Of a stretch of 64,000 nucleotides of DNA, positions 1 through 8,970 are shown piece after piece (the stretch's first letter is position 1; the number at the start of each line of letters is the position of its first letter). The stretch is taken from contig DASTVZ010000140.1 of assembly GCA_035758845.1 (NCBI GenBank), forward strand, positions 9,314 through 73,313. Direction: 5' to 3'. Position numbers and translations under genes: made by a program. The notes below the pieces were generated by a model. It was given only the letters and a program-made list of their open reading frames with translations. It had not been told where the DNA came from and did not search any database. Source of the DNA: JALZOC01 sp035758845 (GTDB lineage Bacteria; Acidobacteriota; Vicinamibacteria; Vicinamibacterales; 2-12-FULL-66-21).

Positions 1-2217
1 ATGGACTCGGACGCGCGACGGCTGACCGCTCACTGCGCCCGCCGGGGTAACCACGCGAAGCTCGTCGACGCGGGCGCGGAGTCGTTTCCCGCGGACATCC
101 ACTTCGGCCTCTCGATCGTGCAGCGACTGCACCACGCCTTCGAGCCCGAACGCTCCGACCAGTACTCGATCGCCGACCGAAGGGCGCTGGGATGTCGTCC
201 TCTCCGTTTCAGCAGCCTGTGGAGCCGGCTGCCGCACACGATTTCCAATCGCTTCGATCGCCGCGCGGGCTTCGGCGCGAGCGGCGCCGGTATCGCCGGT
301 CGAGACCAGCCGCGGAGCCATCCGACGTTCGGCCTCCGCCGCGAGCGCATCCGTCCGCGTCTTCAGCGCGTTGACCACGTCGTCGATCTCGCGCCGCGCA
401 TCGCGGAGCCGCTCCTCGATCCGCTCGTCAAGCTTCCGCCTGAACGTTTCCTCGCGATTGCGGAGATCCTGTTCGCGCTGCTGCAGTCGTGCCGTTTCCT
501 CGGCGACGGTTTGCCGTTCACGGGTGGCCAGCCGTCGCTCATGATCGAGCGATTGCATGTCGCGTTCGATCTTCGCCAGATGTTCGGCGAGCTGCGTCTC
601 TCGCGCCGTGCGATGGGCGCGTGCTTGTTCGATGACTGCAGCCGGCAGTCCCAGCCGGTTTGCGATCTCGAGCGCGAGGCTGCTGCCCGGGGACCCGTAG
701 TTCAATCGATACGTCGGCGCGAACGTCTGCGGGTCAAAGCCGAATCCGGCGGCCATCACCCCTTCGGTCGTGGAGGCATACGATTTCAACGCGTCGTAAT
801 GCGTCGTGGCAATCACGGCCGCTCCGCGCCGGCGGAAGTGATCGATGATCGCCATCGCCAATGCGCCGCCTTCGAGAGGATCGGTCCCGGCACCCGCCTC
901 GTCGAGCAGCACGAGCGAGGGCAGTGCGAGCGCCTTGTCCATGGAGACAACGTTTGCGATGTGACCGGAGAAGGTACTCAGACTGGCAGCGATCGACTGC
1001 TCGTCTCCGATGTCGGCAAAGATGGATCGGTAAACGGGAATCTGCGATCCGCCGGCAACCGGGATCAGCAGACCCGCCTGCGCCATGAGCGACAGCAATC
1101 CGGCGGTCTTCAATGCGACGGTTTTGCCGCCCGTGTTCGGACCGGTGATGACGAGAACGGTGACTGGGGGAATGAGGACAATGTCTACTGGAACCGGACT
1201 GCGCGCGCCGGGCTCCGTGGTGCGGGATCCGGGATCCGAGCCTTCCGATTCGGAACCCTCTCTGCCGAGATGCCGCGGGACTTCCGGGATCAGCAGCGGA
1301 TGTCGAGCGGCTCGCAACTCCAGCCGTCCGTCGGACGCGATCGCCGGTTCCACGCCATCCACCAAGCGCGAAAAACGCGCACGTGCCTGGAGCACGTCGA
1401 GGTCGGCGGCCGCGTCGACCGTCCGCGTCAAATCAGCCGCGCGGCGCCTGAAGGCGTTCGTCAAGTTCAGGAGGATGCGCCTGATTTCCTCTGCTTCCTG
1501 CTGTTCGAGCGCGACGATGTCGTTGTTGATTTCGACGGTGCTGAGCGGCTCGAGAAACAAACTGGCGCCGCTTCCGGAACTGCCGTGGACGATTCCCGGG
1601 ATCGCGGCCCGATGTTCCGATCGCACGACGAGCACGTATCGACCATTGCGATCGGTGACGATCTGCTGCTGCAGGTATTTCGATGTGTCCTTGCCGCGCA
1701 AGTACGATTCGAGCGTGCCGCGCAATCGCGTTCGTTGTTTGCGTAGCCGCTCCCGAACCATCTTCAGCTCGGGACTCGCATCGTCCAGGACTTCTCCGCT
1801 GGGGTCGATCTTGCGCCGGATGTCGGCGATTTCTCCCTCGAACGATGTCGCAGCGTCGGCGATGCGTCGCAGCCATGGCGTTGCCGCGCCAGCGCGCCGG
1901 ATCGACGCGCAAGTGGTGTCAACAGATGAAAGAAATGCGCTCAAGGCGACCAGGTGCGGCGCGTCGAGCGCGCGTCCTTCAACGCCGATCGAATCAATAA
2001 TCGTCTCGAGGTCAGTTGCCGCCTGCAGCGCGATTTGGTTGTCGGCGAGGAATCGCACTGTTTCGGCAGTAGCGGCCAGCGCGTCGGAGACAGCCGGCGT
2101 CTCGGTCGCCGGCGCGAGTGCAGTCAGCCGCGCCAACCCAGGCGGGGTGAGCGCGTAACGGCAAACCGCCTCGACTATCCGATCGAATTCGAGGGCCCTG
2201 AGGGCGCCAGCGTGCAT
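1..2217 (-). CDS. mutS2: Endonuclease MutS2 (C-terminus beyond window edge)
   Basis: MutS-family ATPase that acts on branched DNA, or on collided ribosomes in some bacteria. I read 739 codons from ATG 2217 through the window edge with no stop. The N-terminus (ALEFDRIVEAV) is the usual MutS2 start. The clamp/lever region carries HGSSGSGASLFLEP, the Walker A motif is ITGPNTGGKT near 1125-1165, and the Walker B is LVLLDEAGAGTDP near 890-925. A long coiled coil follows, then a KOW-like strand region (VGDRVLVGAFGLEGVV). The Smr nuclease domain would lie to the left of the window and is not seen. A roughly 20-residue Gly/Ser/Pro insert (DNA 1201-1260) interrupts the junction before the Walker A strand and is built from repeated GGATCCC words. 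The gene follows larB by 87 bp on the same strand. Confidence 0.93.
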   Translation of the reverse strand, partial: MHAGALRALEFDRIVEAVCRYALTPPGLARLTALAPATETPAVSDALAATAETVRFLADNQIALQAATDLETIIDSIGVEGRALDAPHLVALSAFLSSVDTTCASIRRAGAATPWLRRIADAATSFEGEIADIRRKIDPSGEVLDDASPELKMVRERLRKQRTRLRGTLESYLRGKDTSKYLQQQIVTDRNGRYVLVVRSEHRAAIPGIVHGSSGSGASLFLEPLSTVEINNDIVALEQQEAEEIRRILLNLTNAFRRRAADLTRTVDAAADLDVLQARARFSRLVDGVEPAIASDGRLELRAARHPLLIPEVPRHLGREGSESEGSDPGSRTTEPGARSPVPVDIVLIPPVTVLVITGPNTGGKTVALKTAGLLSLMAQAGLLIPVAGGSQIPVYRSIFADIGDEQSIAASLSTFSGHIANVVSMDKALALPSLVLLDEAGAGTDPLEGGALAMAIIDHFRRRGAAVIATTHYDALKSYASTTEGVMAAGFGFDPQTFAPTYRLNYGSPGSSLALEIANRLGLPAAVIEQARAHRTARETQLAEHLAKIERDMQSLDHERRLATRERQTVAEETARLQQREQDLRNREETFRRKLDERIEERLRDARREIDDVVNALKTRTDALAAEAERRMAPRLVSTGDTGAARAEARAAIEAIGNRVRQPAPQAAETERTTSQRPSVGDRVLVGAFGLEGVVQSLHDREAEVDVRGKRLRARVDELRVVTPAGAVSGQPSRVRVH

Positions 2218-2304
2218 CGGGATGTAACTTTGGAAGATTGACCCGGAGGACAGGGCAATCCTTAAGTATAGCGCAAAGCGAGGCTCTGAATCCAGACCGC
2301 CGCG

Positions 2305-3066
2305 TCACGGCAAATGATTGATAGAACTCGCGACAGCCGCGGCGCCAAAACCGTTATCGATGTTGACGACCGAAACTCCACTAGCACAGCTGTTTAGCAT
2401 TCCCAGCAGCGCCGTGATTCCGCCGAAGCTGGCGCCGTAGCCAACACTGGTAGGCACCGCGATCACGGGCACATCAACAAGGCCACCGACAACACTGGGC
2501 AACGCACCTTCCATCCCCGCGACGACAATCACGACATGAGCGGCGTTCAGGCGAGATTGCTCGGCAAGAAGTCGATGAAGGCCTGCGACGCCCACATCGT
2601 AGAGGCGGTCGACCAGGTTTCCCATGATCTCAGCAGAGATGACGGCTTCTTCCGCAACCGGCAGGTCGGCCGTGCCAGCCGCCACAACGAGGATGGTTCC
2701 GCGGCCCGCAGGTAGCGCAGCGGTACGCAGTGTAATGGTTCGCGCCTGTTCATGAAACGATGCACCCGGCACCCGGCGCTGCACGGCATCGAAGGCTGCG
2801 CGATCGGTCCGCGTGACGAGGAGGTTGTGTCCCGCAACGACGATTCGCTCCGAAATTGCTGCGATCTGCTCAGGAGTTTTGCCGGCTCCGTACACCACTT
2901 CGGGAAAACCCTGGCGCACGCTTCGATGGTGATCGACGCGGGCAAACTCGAGATTCTCGTAGGGCGAGTGGCGCAAATATTGTAGGAGTTGCTCGTGAGC
3001 CGACTCGGGCGTCAGTGTTCCGGACTGCACTCGATCGAGCAGCGCTCGTAGCTGAAGCCGGTTCAT
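2305..3066 (-). CDS. larB: LarB, pyridinium-3,5-biscarboxylate mononucleotide synthase (PurE-like)
   Basis: LarB carboxylates and hydrolyses nicotinate adenine dinucleotide in the first step of the nickel-pincer nucleotide cofactor used by lactate racemase and relatives. The 253-residue length is typical. The N-terminal helical region (LLDRVQSGTLTPESA) and the segment FPEVVYGAGKTPEQI are LarB hallmarks. The C-terminal half is a PurE-like Rossmann domain with VAAGTADLPVAEEA, AGMEGALPSVVGGLV and PTSVGYGASFGG. No larC, larE or LarA-like gene is visible in the window, so the gene looks orphaned here. It is divergent from the glycosyltransferase at 3156 with an 89 bp gap. Confidence 0.93.
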   Translation of the reverse strand: MNRLQLRALLDRVQSGTLTPESAHEQLLQYLRHSPYENLEFARVDHHRSVRQGFPEVVYGAGKTPEQIAAISERIVVAGHNLLVTRTDRAAFDAVQRRVPGASFHEQARTITLRTAALPAGRGTILVVAAGTADLPVAEEAVISAEIMGNLVDRLYDVGVAGLHRLLAEQSRLNAAHVVIVVAGMEGALPSVVGGLVDVPVIAVPTSVGYGASFGGITALLGMLNSCASGVSVVNIDNGFGAAAVASSINHLP

Positions 3067-3155
3067 GAGCGGGGGTAATGGGGTGCCGGCGTTGATCTCG
3101 CAAACGGCAGAGCTGTAATATTATCGTTTGTGTTCTGTGACGGATTCATTCCTAT

Positions 3156-4652
3156 ATGACGCCTGTTGAGACGCTGATTCTCGTCCTTTATTTCTTTGTC
3201 CTCAGCATCCTGGCCATCTACGGGTGGCACCGGTATTACCTTGTGTATCTTTACACGAAACACAAGAACCAGGCGCCCGCGCAGCTGCCAGAACTCTCGA
3301 ATTTGCCGCGGGTTACGGTGCAGCTGCCAATCTTCAACGAGATGTACGTCGCCGACCGTCTGATTGACGCGGTCTGTGAACTGGACTATCCAACGGAACT
3401 CGTCGAGATCCAGGTGCTCGACGATTCAACCGACGAAACCACCTCAATCTCCGAGCGGGCGGTTCGCCGGCATGCTCTCGCCGGCGTCAATATCCGTTAC
3501 CTGCATCGCGTCGACCGCACGGGGTATAAGGCAGGCGCGCTCGAGGCCGGCCTGGCGGAATCGAGTGGCGAGTTCATCGCCATTTTCGATGCCGATTTCA
3601 TCCCGCCGCGCGATTTTCTCAAGCGGACCCTCCCGTACTTTGCGACCGATCCTCGCATCGGCATGGTGCAGGCGCGATGGGGCCACATCAATCAGGATTA
3701 CTCGCTGCTCACGAAGATCCAGTCGATTCTTTTGGACGCGCATTTCGTGCTCGAACACGGCGCAAGGAACCGTGCGGGGTGTTTCTTCAACTTCAACGGA
3801 ACCGCTGGTGTCTGGCGCCGCGAGGCGATTGAGTCTGCCGGCGGCTGGCAACACGACACGCTGACCGAGGATCTGGATCTCAGCTATCGCGCGCAGCTCG
3901 CGGGCTGGCGTTTCGTCTTCTTGCCCGACGTGGTATCCCCGGCCGAAGTGCCGGTTGAAATGAACTCGTTCAAATCGCAGCAGCATCGATGGGCAAAGGG
4001 ATCGATTCAGACCTGCCTGAAGCTGCTGCCGCGCATTCTCCGTTCCAGGCAGCCGTTCGGCGTGAAGGCGGAAGCCTTCTTTCATCTGTCGGCGAACTTC
4101 AATTACCTGTTGATGTCGCTGCTCTCGATCCTGATGTTCCCGGCGATGTGGGTCCGCTACAACATGGGATGGACCGAGATGCTCATCATCGACGTCCCGT
4201 TGTTCTTCGCCGCCACGGCGTCGATTGCTGTCTTCTACGTGAAGGCGCAGCGCGAGATCTACGGGGACTGGCGTCAGCGGCTGAAGTACTTGCCGTTCCT
4301 GATGTCGATCGGCATTGGCCTGTCTGTGAATAACACGCGTGCGGTGCTCGAAGCTTTGTTCCGCAAACAGAGCGAATTCGCGCGCACCCCCAAATACGGG
4401 ATCGAGCAGGACAGCGACGAGTGGGTCGGGAAGAAGTACCACCAGACGGTTGGCGTGCAGCCGCTCATCGAGCTGGCCCTCGGTCTCTATTTCAGCGCGA
4501 CCGTGTTCTACGCCCTGGTGAATCAGATCTACGCGACGCTGCCGTTCCTCATGCTGTTTCAGATCGGCTTCCTCTACACAGGACTGCTTTCAATCCTCCA
4601 GCAGTACACGGGCGAGAGCGTCATGCTCAAAACGCCGGAAGTGGCGAAGTGA
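3156..4652 (+). CDS. Membrane glycosyltransferase, family 2 (cellulose/glucomannan synthase-like)
   Basis: This is an inverting GT2 polysaccharide synthase-like enzyme of 498 residues anchored in the inner membrane. An N-terminal transmembrane segment (residues ~3-25) precedes the catalytic domain. The catalytic motifs are complete: DDSTDET, the DAD metal site (FDADF), TEDLDLSYR and the processivity motif QQHRW. Three to four C-terminal membrane segments follow (~310-360 and ~420-480). Relatives include the plant-type CSLA mannan synthases and bacterial cellulose synthase-like enzymes; the donor sugar cannot be told from sequence alone. No BcsB, BcsC or other export genes are adjacent. Citrate synthase follows after a word-array hairpin. 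Confidence 0.88.
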   Translation: MTPVETLILVLYFFVLSILAIYGWHRYYLVYLYTKHKNQAPAQLPELSNLPRVTVQLPIFNEMYVADRLIDAVCELDYPTELVEIQVLDDSTDETTSISERAVRRHALAGVNIRYLHRVDRTGYKAGALEAGLAESSGEFIAIFDADFIPPRDFLKRTLPYFATDPRIGMVQARWGHINQDYSLLTKIQSILLDAHFVLEHGARNRAGCFFNFNGTAGVWRREAIESAGGWQHDTLTEDLDLSYRAQLAGWRFVFLPDVVSPAEVPVEMNSFKSQQHRWAKGSIQTCLKLLPRILRSRQPFGVKAEAFFHLSANFNYLLMSLLSILMFPAMWVRYNMGWTEMLIIDVPLFFAATASIAVFYVKAQREIYGDWRQRLKYLPFLMSIGIGLSVNNTRAVLEALFRKQSEFARTPKYGIEQDSDEWVGKKYHQTVGVQPLIELALGLYFSATVFYALVNQIYATLPFLMLFQIGFLYTGLLSILQQYTGESVMLKTPEVAK

Positions 4653-4765
4653 AGCTGAAATTGCTGACTGCTGATTGTTGATTGCTGAGTGATTGGCGGG
4701 GTTTTCAGACCCCGCAAATTCAGCATTCAAAATTCAGCGTTCAGCATTTCCAGTATCATTTCCCC
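4653..4765 (+). repeat. Word-array hairpin between GT2 and citrate synthase
   Basis: The 5' part is a degenerate array of TGCTGA/GATTG words (4656-4695). The centre is a perfect hairpin, GCGGGGT 4696-4702 and ACCCCGC 4709-4715. The 3' part is an array of the complementary words TTCAGCATT (4716-4757). The arrangement is the same as at 17723, 22009, 38741 and 50469, but with its own word. It may act as a terminator or an mRNA-processing hairpin. Confidence 0.7.
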
Positions 4766-5905
4766 ATGACGACTGAAGCCAAGCCTAAGGCCGGGTTGGA
4801 GGATGTAGTCGCCGCGTCCTCGGCCATCTGCTACCTGGATGGCAACCGCGGAGTGCTGGCGTATTTCGGCTACGACATCCACGATCTTGCCCGGGCCGTC
4901 TCCTTCGAAGAGGTCTGCTACTTGTTGTGGCACGGCAGGCTTCCCAACCGTGCCGAGCTTGGCGATCTGCAATCTCAATTGGCCGCGGCGCGGCCGTTGT
5001 CGGAGCCGATTCTCCGGCTCATGAAACAGCTGCCGGCCTCCGATGGTATGGACGTGCTGCGGACCCTGACGTCGGCGCTGGGGCAATACGATCCAGAAGC
5101 TGAAGACAACTCACCTGCTGCGAACTATCGCAAAGCGGTCCGGCTGACGGCGCAACTGGGCAGCCTCGTTGCCACCTACGGCCGGATCCAGGCGGGCGGC
5201 GGTCCGATTCAGCCCGACCCTGCACTCGGTCAGGCGGCGAACTTCCTCTATATGCTGACCGGGAACCGTCCGAATGCATTGTCGGTCCATGCATTTGACG
5301 TGGCGCTGGTTCTGCACGCGGATCACGAGCTCAATGCGTCCACTTTCGCCGCGCGTGTGGCGGCGGCCACATTGACGGATTTGTATTCCGCCATTGTCGG
5401 CGCCATCGGCACGCTGAAGGGACCGCTTCACGGCGGCGCCAATGCCGATGTGATGCGCTTGTTGATCGAGATCGGCCCGGATGCTCCGCCAGAGCGTGTC
5501 GATGATGCGATCCGAACGAAGCTCGCGAAGAAGATCAAGATTCCTGGATTTGGCCATCGCGTCTATCGGACCGAGGATCCACGCGCAACCCATCTGCGGC
5601 GCATGTCGAAAGAGCTTGGCGAGAAGACCGGGAACACTCGTTGGTTCGAGATGTCGCAGCGGATCGAGAGTCTGGTCAAATCGGAGAAGAAGCTGAATCC
5701 GAACGTGGATTTCTATTCGGCGTCGACCTACTACACGCTTGGTATTCCGATCGATCTGTTCACGCCGATCTTCGCCGTCAGCAGAATCTCCGGTTGGACG
5801 GCACACTGCCTCGAGCAGTACGCGAACAACCGTCTCATTCGTCCGCGCACGGAATACATCGGTCCGCCGTATCCGCAAACCGTACTGCCGATCGAGCAGC
5901 GGTAG
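4766..5905 (+). CDS. gltA: Citrate synthase
   Basis: Condenses oxaloacetate with acetyl-CoA (or propionyl-CoA for methylcitrate-type enzymes) in the TCA cycle. I chose ATG 4766 (379 aa) because the family start (GLEDVVAASSAICYLDG) follows within a few residues, whereas the longer frame would translate the upstream word-array repeat. Catalytic landmarks are GPLHGGANADV (first His), PGFGHRVYRTEDPRA (second His) and YSASTYYTLGIP (with the Asp-bearing segment VDFYSA just before). The length and sequence fit the type I, Gram-positive/archaeal-like short citrate synthases. A methylcitrate synthase role cannot be excluded. It is convergent with the amidase gene. Confidence 0.94.
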   Translation: MTTEAKPKAGLEDVVAASSAICYLDGNRGVLAYFGYDIHDLARAVSFEEVCYLLWHGRLPNRAELGDLQSQLAAARPLSEPILRLMKQLPASDGMDVLRTLTSALGQYDPEAEDNSPAANYRKAVRLTAQLGSLVATYGRIQAGGGPIQPDPALGQAANFLYMLTGNRPNALSVHAFDVALVLHADHELNASTFAARVAAATLTDLYSAIVGAIGTLKGPLHGGANADVMRLLIEIGPDAPPERVDDAIRTKLAKKIKIPGFGHRVYRTEDPRATHLRRMSKELGEKTGNTRWFEMSQRIESLVKSEKKLNPNVDFYSASTYYTLGIPIDLFTPIFAVSRISGWTAHCLEQYANNRLIRPRTEYIGPPYPQTVLPIEQR

Positions 5906-5910
5906 GTTTG

Positions 5911-5947
5911 GCTTTCCGCCTCCGCGCTCCGGCGAGACGGGCGGAAG
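5911..5947. terminator. Possible bidirectional terminator between gltA and amidase
   Basis: A TTCCGCC / GGCGGAA inverted repeat lies in the 48 bp gap between two convergent genes. There is no clear U tract, so termination is inferred from its position only. Confidence 0.35.
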
Positions 5948-5953
5948 GATGGG

Positions 5954-7492
5954 TCAGGCGTTGATTAGTGCCGGCCGCCTCTTCCCGTGCCCCGTCGCCT
6001 GCTCGAACGCATGCGCCAGCTGCAGCACGCTCCAGTCATCGCGGTGGCGTCCCACGATCTGAATTCCGACGGGCAACCCCGTCGCTGTGAACCCAGCAGG
6101 CACCGAAATGGCAGGGTTCGCCATGAACGTCACATACCAACACGACCGCATCCAGTCGATGTAGGTGGTCATGGGCTTTCCGTCGATCTGCGTCGGATAG
6201 GGAACATTTACGTCGAAGGGCGCAACCTGTGTGACCGGCAAGACGAAGTAGTCATAGCGCTCAAAGAACTGACGGCTCTGGTCGTACATCTGCGTCTGTC
6301 GCGCAAGCGCGCGTCCGAGGTCGGCTGCGGTCATCCGCTCGGCTTCCGCGATTTCGTATTTGATCGTGTCCTTGACCCACTCGGCTCGGTCACGAATCAA
6401 TGGTGCATAACGCGGATGATTGCCGGCGAACCGCAGCGCGGGAAATGCCTGATCGACGCCGGAAAAATCCGGCTCGTCGTCGGTGACGGTGCAGCCCAGA
6501 GTTTCGAACACGCGGCGATTGCCGTCGATCACCGAACGGATCGCCGGTTCGAATGGAAGGCCGCCGAGTCCTTTCCACCACGCCACGCGCGCGCCTTTGA
6601 AGGTTCGATCGAGCCGGTCCCGGAATCGCGCACCGTCTCCGTCGAGCGATAGCGGATTTTGCGGGTTCGGTCCGGCAATCGCGCTGAGGAATAGCGCGAC
6701 ATCTGCGACCGACCTTGCCATCGGACCCGACACCGACAACGGCGACCACGAGGTGTTCTCGCTGCCGACGCGACCAGGCGAGGTACGAAATCCGACGACA
6801 TTGCAAAAGGCGGCGGGGTTGCGGAGCGAACCTCCGGTATCGCTGCCATCGGCGATCGGCAGCATTCCGCACGCGAGCGCGGCCGCCGCGCCGCCACTGC
6901 TGCCGCCGCATGTTTTGGTCGTGTCGTAGGGATTACGCGTCGCGCCAAAGACGCGGTTGAACGTCTGGGAGCCGGCGCCGAGCTCAGGGGTGTTGGTCTT
7001 TCCGCACGTGATGGCGCCCGCCGCGCGGATGCGACTCACGATCAGTGCGTCGCGGGTCGGAACATGATCCTTGTAGAACAGTGACCCCCGCGTCGTCCGA
7101 ATCCCGGCCGTGTCGACGAGGTCTTTGTGGGCGACCGGCAGGCCGTGCAGGACACCGAGAGGACCGCCGCGCGCCGTCAGTTCGTCGGCGCGCGAGGCAT
7201 CCGCGATCGCGCGCTCGGCGGCGAGCGTGACGATGGCGTTCACTTTGGGATTGAGCCGTTCGATTCGTGCCAGATGCGCGTTCAACACATCGCGCGCTGA
7301 TACGTCCTTTTGGCGGATCTTCGTGGCCAATTCAATGGCGCTGAACTCGCACAGCGCTTCAGCCGTCGGAGTGCTGGACATCTGTGTGATCGACTGGTCA
7401 GACGTCGCGCCGAGCCCCTGGAGAGAACTGGCAACTGCACCGAGTCCCAGCGTCTGTCCAAAGGTTCGGCGCGTCATTTTGGTGTGGTTCAT
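5954..7492 (-). CDS. Amidase-signature family hydrolase, Tat-exported
   Basis: Serine amidase of the amidase-signature family (512 aa), which hydrolyses a C-N amide bond. The N-terminus has a twin-arginine signal (TRRTF followed by a short hydrophobic stretch to ~residue 30), so export in folded form is likely. The Ser-cisSer-Lys triad is visible: Lys123 in VAHKDLV, Ser198 in GGSSGG and Ser222 in GSDTGGSLRNPA. It is not GatA: no gatB or gatC is near, and GatA is not exported. The substrate is unknown. The gene is followed on its own strand by nothing and is convergent with gltA. The secreted hypothetical gene 7523-8242 lies 30 bp upstream and may share its transcript. Confidence 0.87.
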   Translation of the reverse strand: MNHTKMTRRTFGQTLGLGAVASSLQGLGATSDQSITQMSSTPTAEALCEFSAIELATKIRQKDVSARDVLNAHLARIERLNPKVNAIVTLAAERAIADASRADELTARGGPLGVLHGLPVAHKDLVDTAGIRTTRGSLFYKDHVPTRDALIVSRIRAAGAITCGKTNTPELGAGSQTFNRVFGATRNPYDTTKTCGGSSGGAAAALACGMLPIADGSDTGGSLRNPAAFCNVVGFRTSPGRVGSENTSWSPLSVSGPMARSVADVALFLSAIAGPNPQNPLSLDGDGARFRDRLDRTFKGARVAWWKGLGGLPFEPAIRSVIDGNRRVFETLGCTVTDDEPDFSGVDQAFPALRFAGNHPRYAPLIRDRAEWVKDTIKYEIAEAERMTAADLGRALARQTQMYDQSRQFFERYDYFVLPVTQVAPFDVNVPYPTQIDGKPMTTYIDWMRSCWYVTFMANPAISVPAGFTATGLPVGIQIVGRHRDDWSVLQLAHAFEQATGHGKRRPALINA

Positions 7493-7522
7493 GGTGCGTC
7501 GAAGCTACCAAGTCACCAATTC

Positions 7523-8242
7523 TTATGTCTTTTTCTTTGGCGGCTTGAATGCTTCCTGCACTTGCTTTCTGATGTCCTTGTAGTTCTTGTTCGCCAGCTT
7601 TTCCTCGTCCTTTGTGAGGATCCGGAACGGCACGCGCACCAGGCTCTTTTCGAACTGAACATTGAGCCAGTGCTGGCCGTACTTGATACCGCCCGGCACT
7701 TTGAAATACACCCGGCCCAGACACGCGCGCGTCTGGCTCAATTCAACTTCGCTCCACGACATTGCCGGGCTCTGCAACTCGCTGAAGAAACCGATGCGGC
7801 ATGCCTGGACGGCGTTGGGTGGGAAGTAGTTGATCGAGTCGCGGGCGACCTTTGCTCGATTGTCGAGCGCCGCAAGGTTGGCTTTGCGGTAGTCCTCGAC
7901 TGATGCCAGCGGCACCTTTCCGTCGGGCGTGTCGAGCGACAATGCGTCGCGCTTCAGCCTGTAGTTCGAAACACCGTCTCGCAGGGTCGCGCCCATCTCG
8001 AGCAGCATCCACTCGTCACCAACCGACATGTTCGCGGTTTTGTAGCCGATGATCGCGTAGCCTTCATTGTTGTAGGCAGCGCGAACAAACAGACCTTCGA
8101 TGGTCATGATTTGCGGAACGCCGGCTTGAGGAATCTTGACCTGTGGTTTCTGTTCCTGCACCGGCGCCGCGACTGGTGAGGTTGCAGGACAGAGCGCCAG
8201 CAGACCCGCCAACGTCAGCGTCAGTCCGGTCTCACGTCTCAT
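7523..8242 (-). CDS. Secreted protein of unknown function
   Basis: A 239-residue protein with a cleavable signal peptide (residues ~1-27, ending CPATSPVAA). I do not recognise a named domain. The mature part is moderately basic at its C-terminus (FKPPKKKT) and contains a strand-rich section (IMTIEGLFVRAAYNNEGYAIIGYK). Two cysteines (in AVQACRIG and TRACLGR) could form a disulfide in the periplasm. The start is well supported by AGGAGGCAC just upstream of ATG 8242. It precedes the amidase gene by 30 bp on the same strand. Confidence 0.75.
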   Translation of the reverse strand: MRRETGLTLTLAGLLALCPATSPVAAPVQEQKPQVKIPQAGVPQIMTIEGLFVRAAYNNEGYAIIGYKTANMSVGDEWMLLEMGATLRDGVSNYRLKRDALSLDTPDGKVPLASVEDYRKANLAALDNRAKVARDSINYFPPNAVQACRIGFFSELQSPAMSWSEVELSQTRACLGRVYFKVPGGIKYGQHWLNVQFEKSLVRVPFRILTKDEEKLANKNYKDIRKQVQEAFKPPKKKT

Positions 8243-8418
8243 AGTGCCTCCTGAGGAAAGCTCAGCTGTCTGCTGATATTACCTTGGACTGCTCTGATCT
8301 CGTGTCTTCGAATACGCTCTCGGAGAATCTTTATTGCCTGCCGGCAATTTATCCGCGAAAGGGCGGGCGCGAAACATCGTGAATGACGAGCCTTCCCGAC
8401 GTAGGTGGACGTTACCGG

Positions 8419-8970
8419 TTACGCAGACGCATCCGCGTTCGCGCCATATCCGGAGGCGATAGCCTTCTGTGTGACTGCCTCAATGAACGACGCCTTCGCC
8501 TCGGTGTATGCCTCGCGGTCGAATCTGAACTTCAGCGCGAGTTCGCGCTTGAGTTGCACGTATTCTGCAGCTACGTCGTGGTGTACTCGCAGATAGTTAC
8601 GGAAGGCAATCGGCCGCACCCACTGCAGACTAGTGGTTGGAACCAGGTGCAGATGATGAGTCCGAAATGCGTCTGATGGTTTACACATCCAGTGCCTCAC
8701 GGATGCCTGATATGGGAAGTAGCAATAGCCGAGTGTCGCGGCTGCAGTAATTGCGTCCCTTGATCCTTCCAGCGTTTCGACGCCTGCCATGATGTCAATC
8801 ACCGGCTTGGCTGCCAGTCCCGGAACCGCGGTACTGCCGATATGTTCGATCGGCCCCGCCAGCCATGGCGTGAGGGCTCGACTGAGCGCTCTGCGCTCCT
8901 CCTCGAACCGAGCAGGCCACGCTGGATCGTAGTCCACGATCGTGACCTCTGCTTGCGGCGATGAGGTCAT
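8419..8970 (-). CDS. GrpB family protein (predicted nucleotidyltransferase fold)
   Basis: A 183-residue GrpB/UPF0157 family protein. Family hallmarks are VTIVDYDPAWPARFEEER, IEHIGSTAVPGLAAKPVIDIMAGV (the GS...D.D signature of the nucleotidyltransferase-like fold) and HHLHLVPTTSLQWVRPIAFRNYLR. Many relatives are linked to dephospho-CoA kinase or stand alone; the biochemical role is not established. I chose ATG 8970 because it overlaps the stop of the upstream membrane-protein gene as ATGA, which implies translational coupling, and because the family start matches. A longer upstream frame exists but only shadows that gene. Confidence 0.88.
   Translation of the reverse strand: MTSSPQAEVTIVDYDPAWPARFEEERRALSRALTPWLAGPIEHIGSTAVPGLAAKPVIDIMAGVETLEGSRDAITAAATLGYCYFPYQASVRHWMCKPSDAFRTHHLHLVPTTSLQWVRPIAFRNYLRVHHDVAAEYVQLKRELALKFRFDREAYTEAKASFIEAVTQKAIASGYGANADASA

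Noticed and set aside
1..1746. Long open frame on the plus strand
   Set aside because: It is the antisense shadow of mutS2, whose Walker motifs are on the minus strand.
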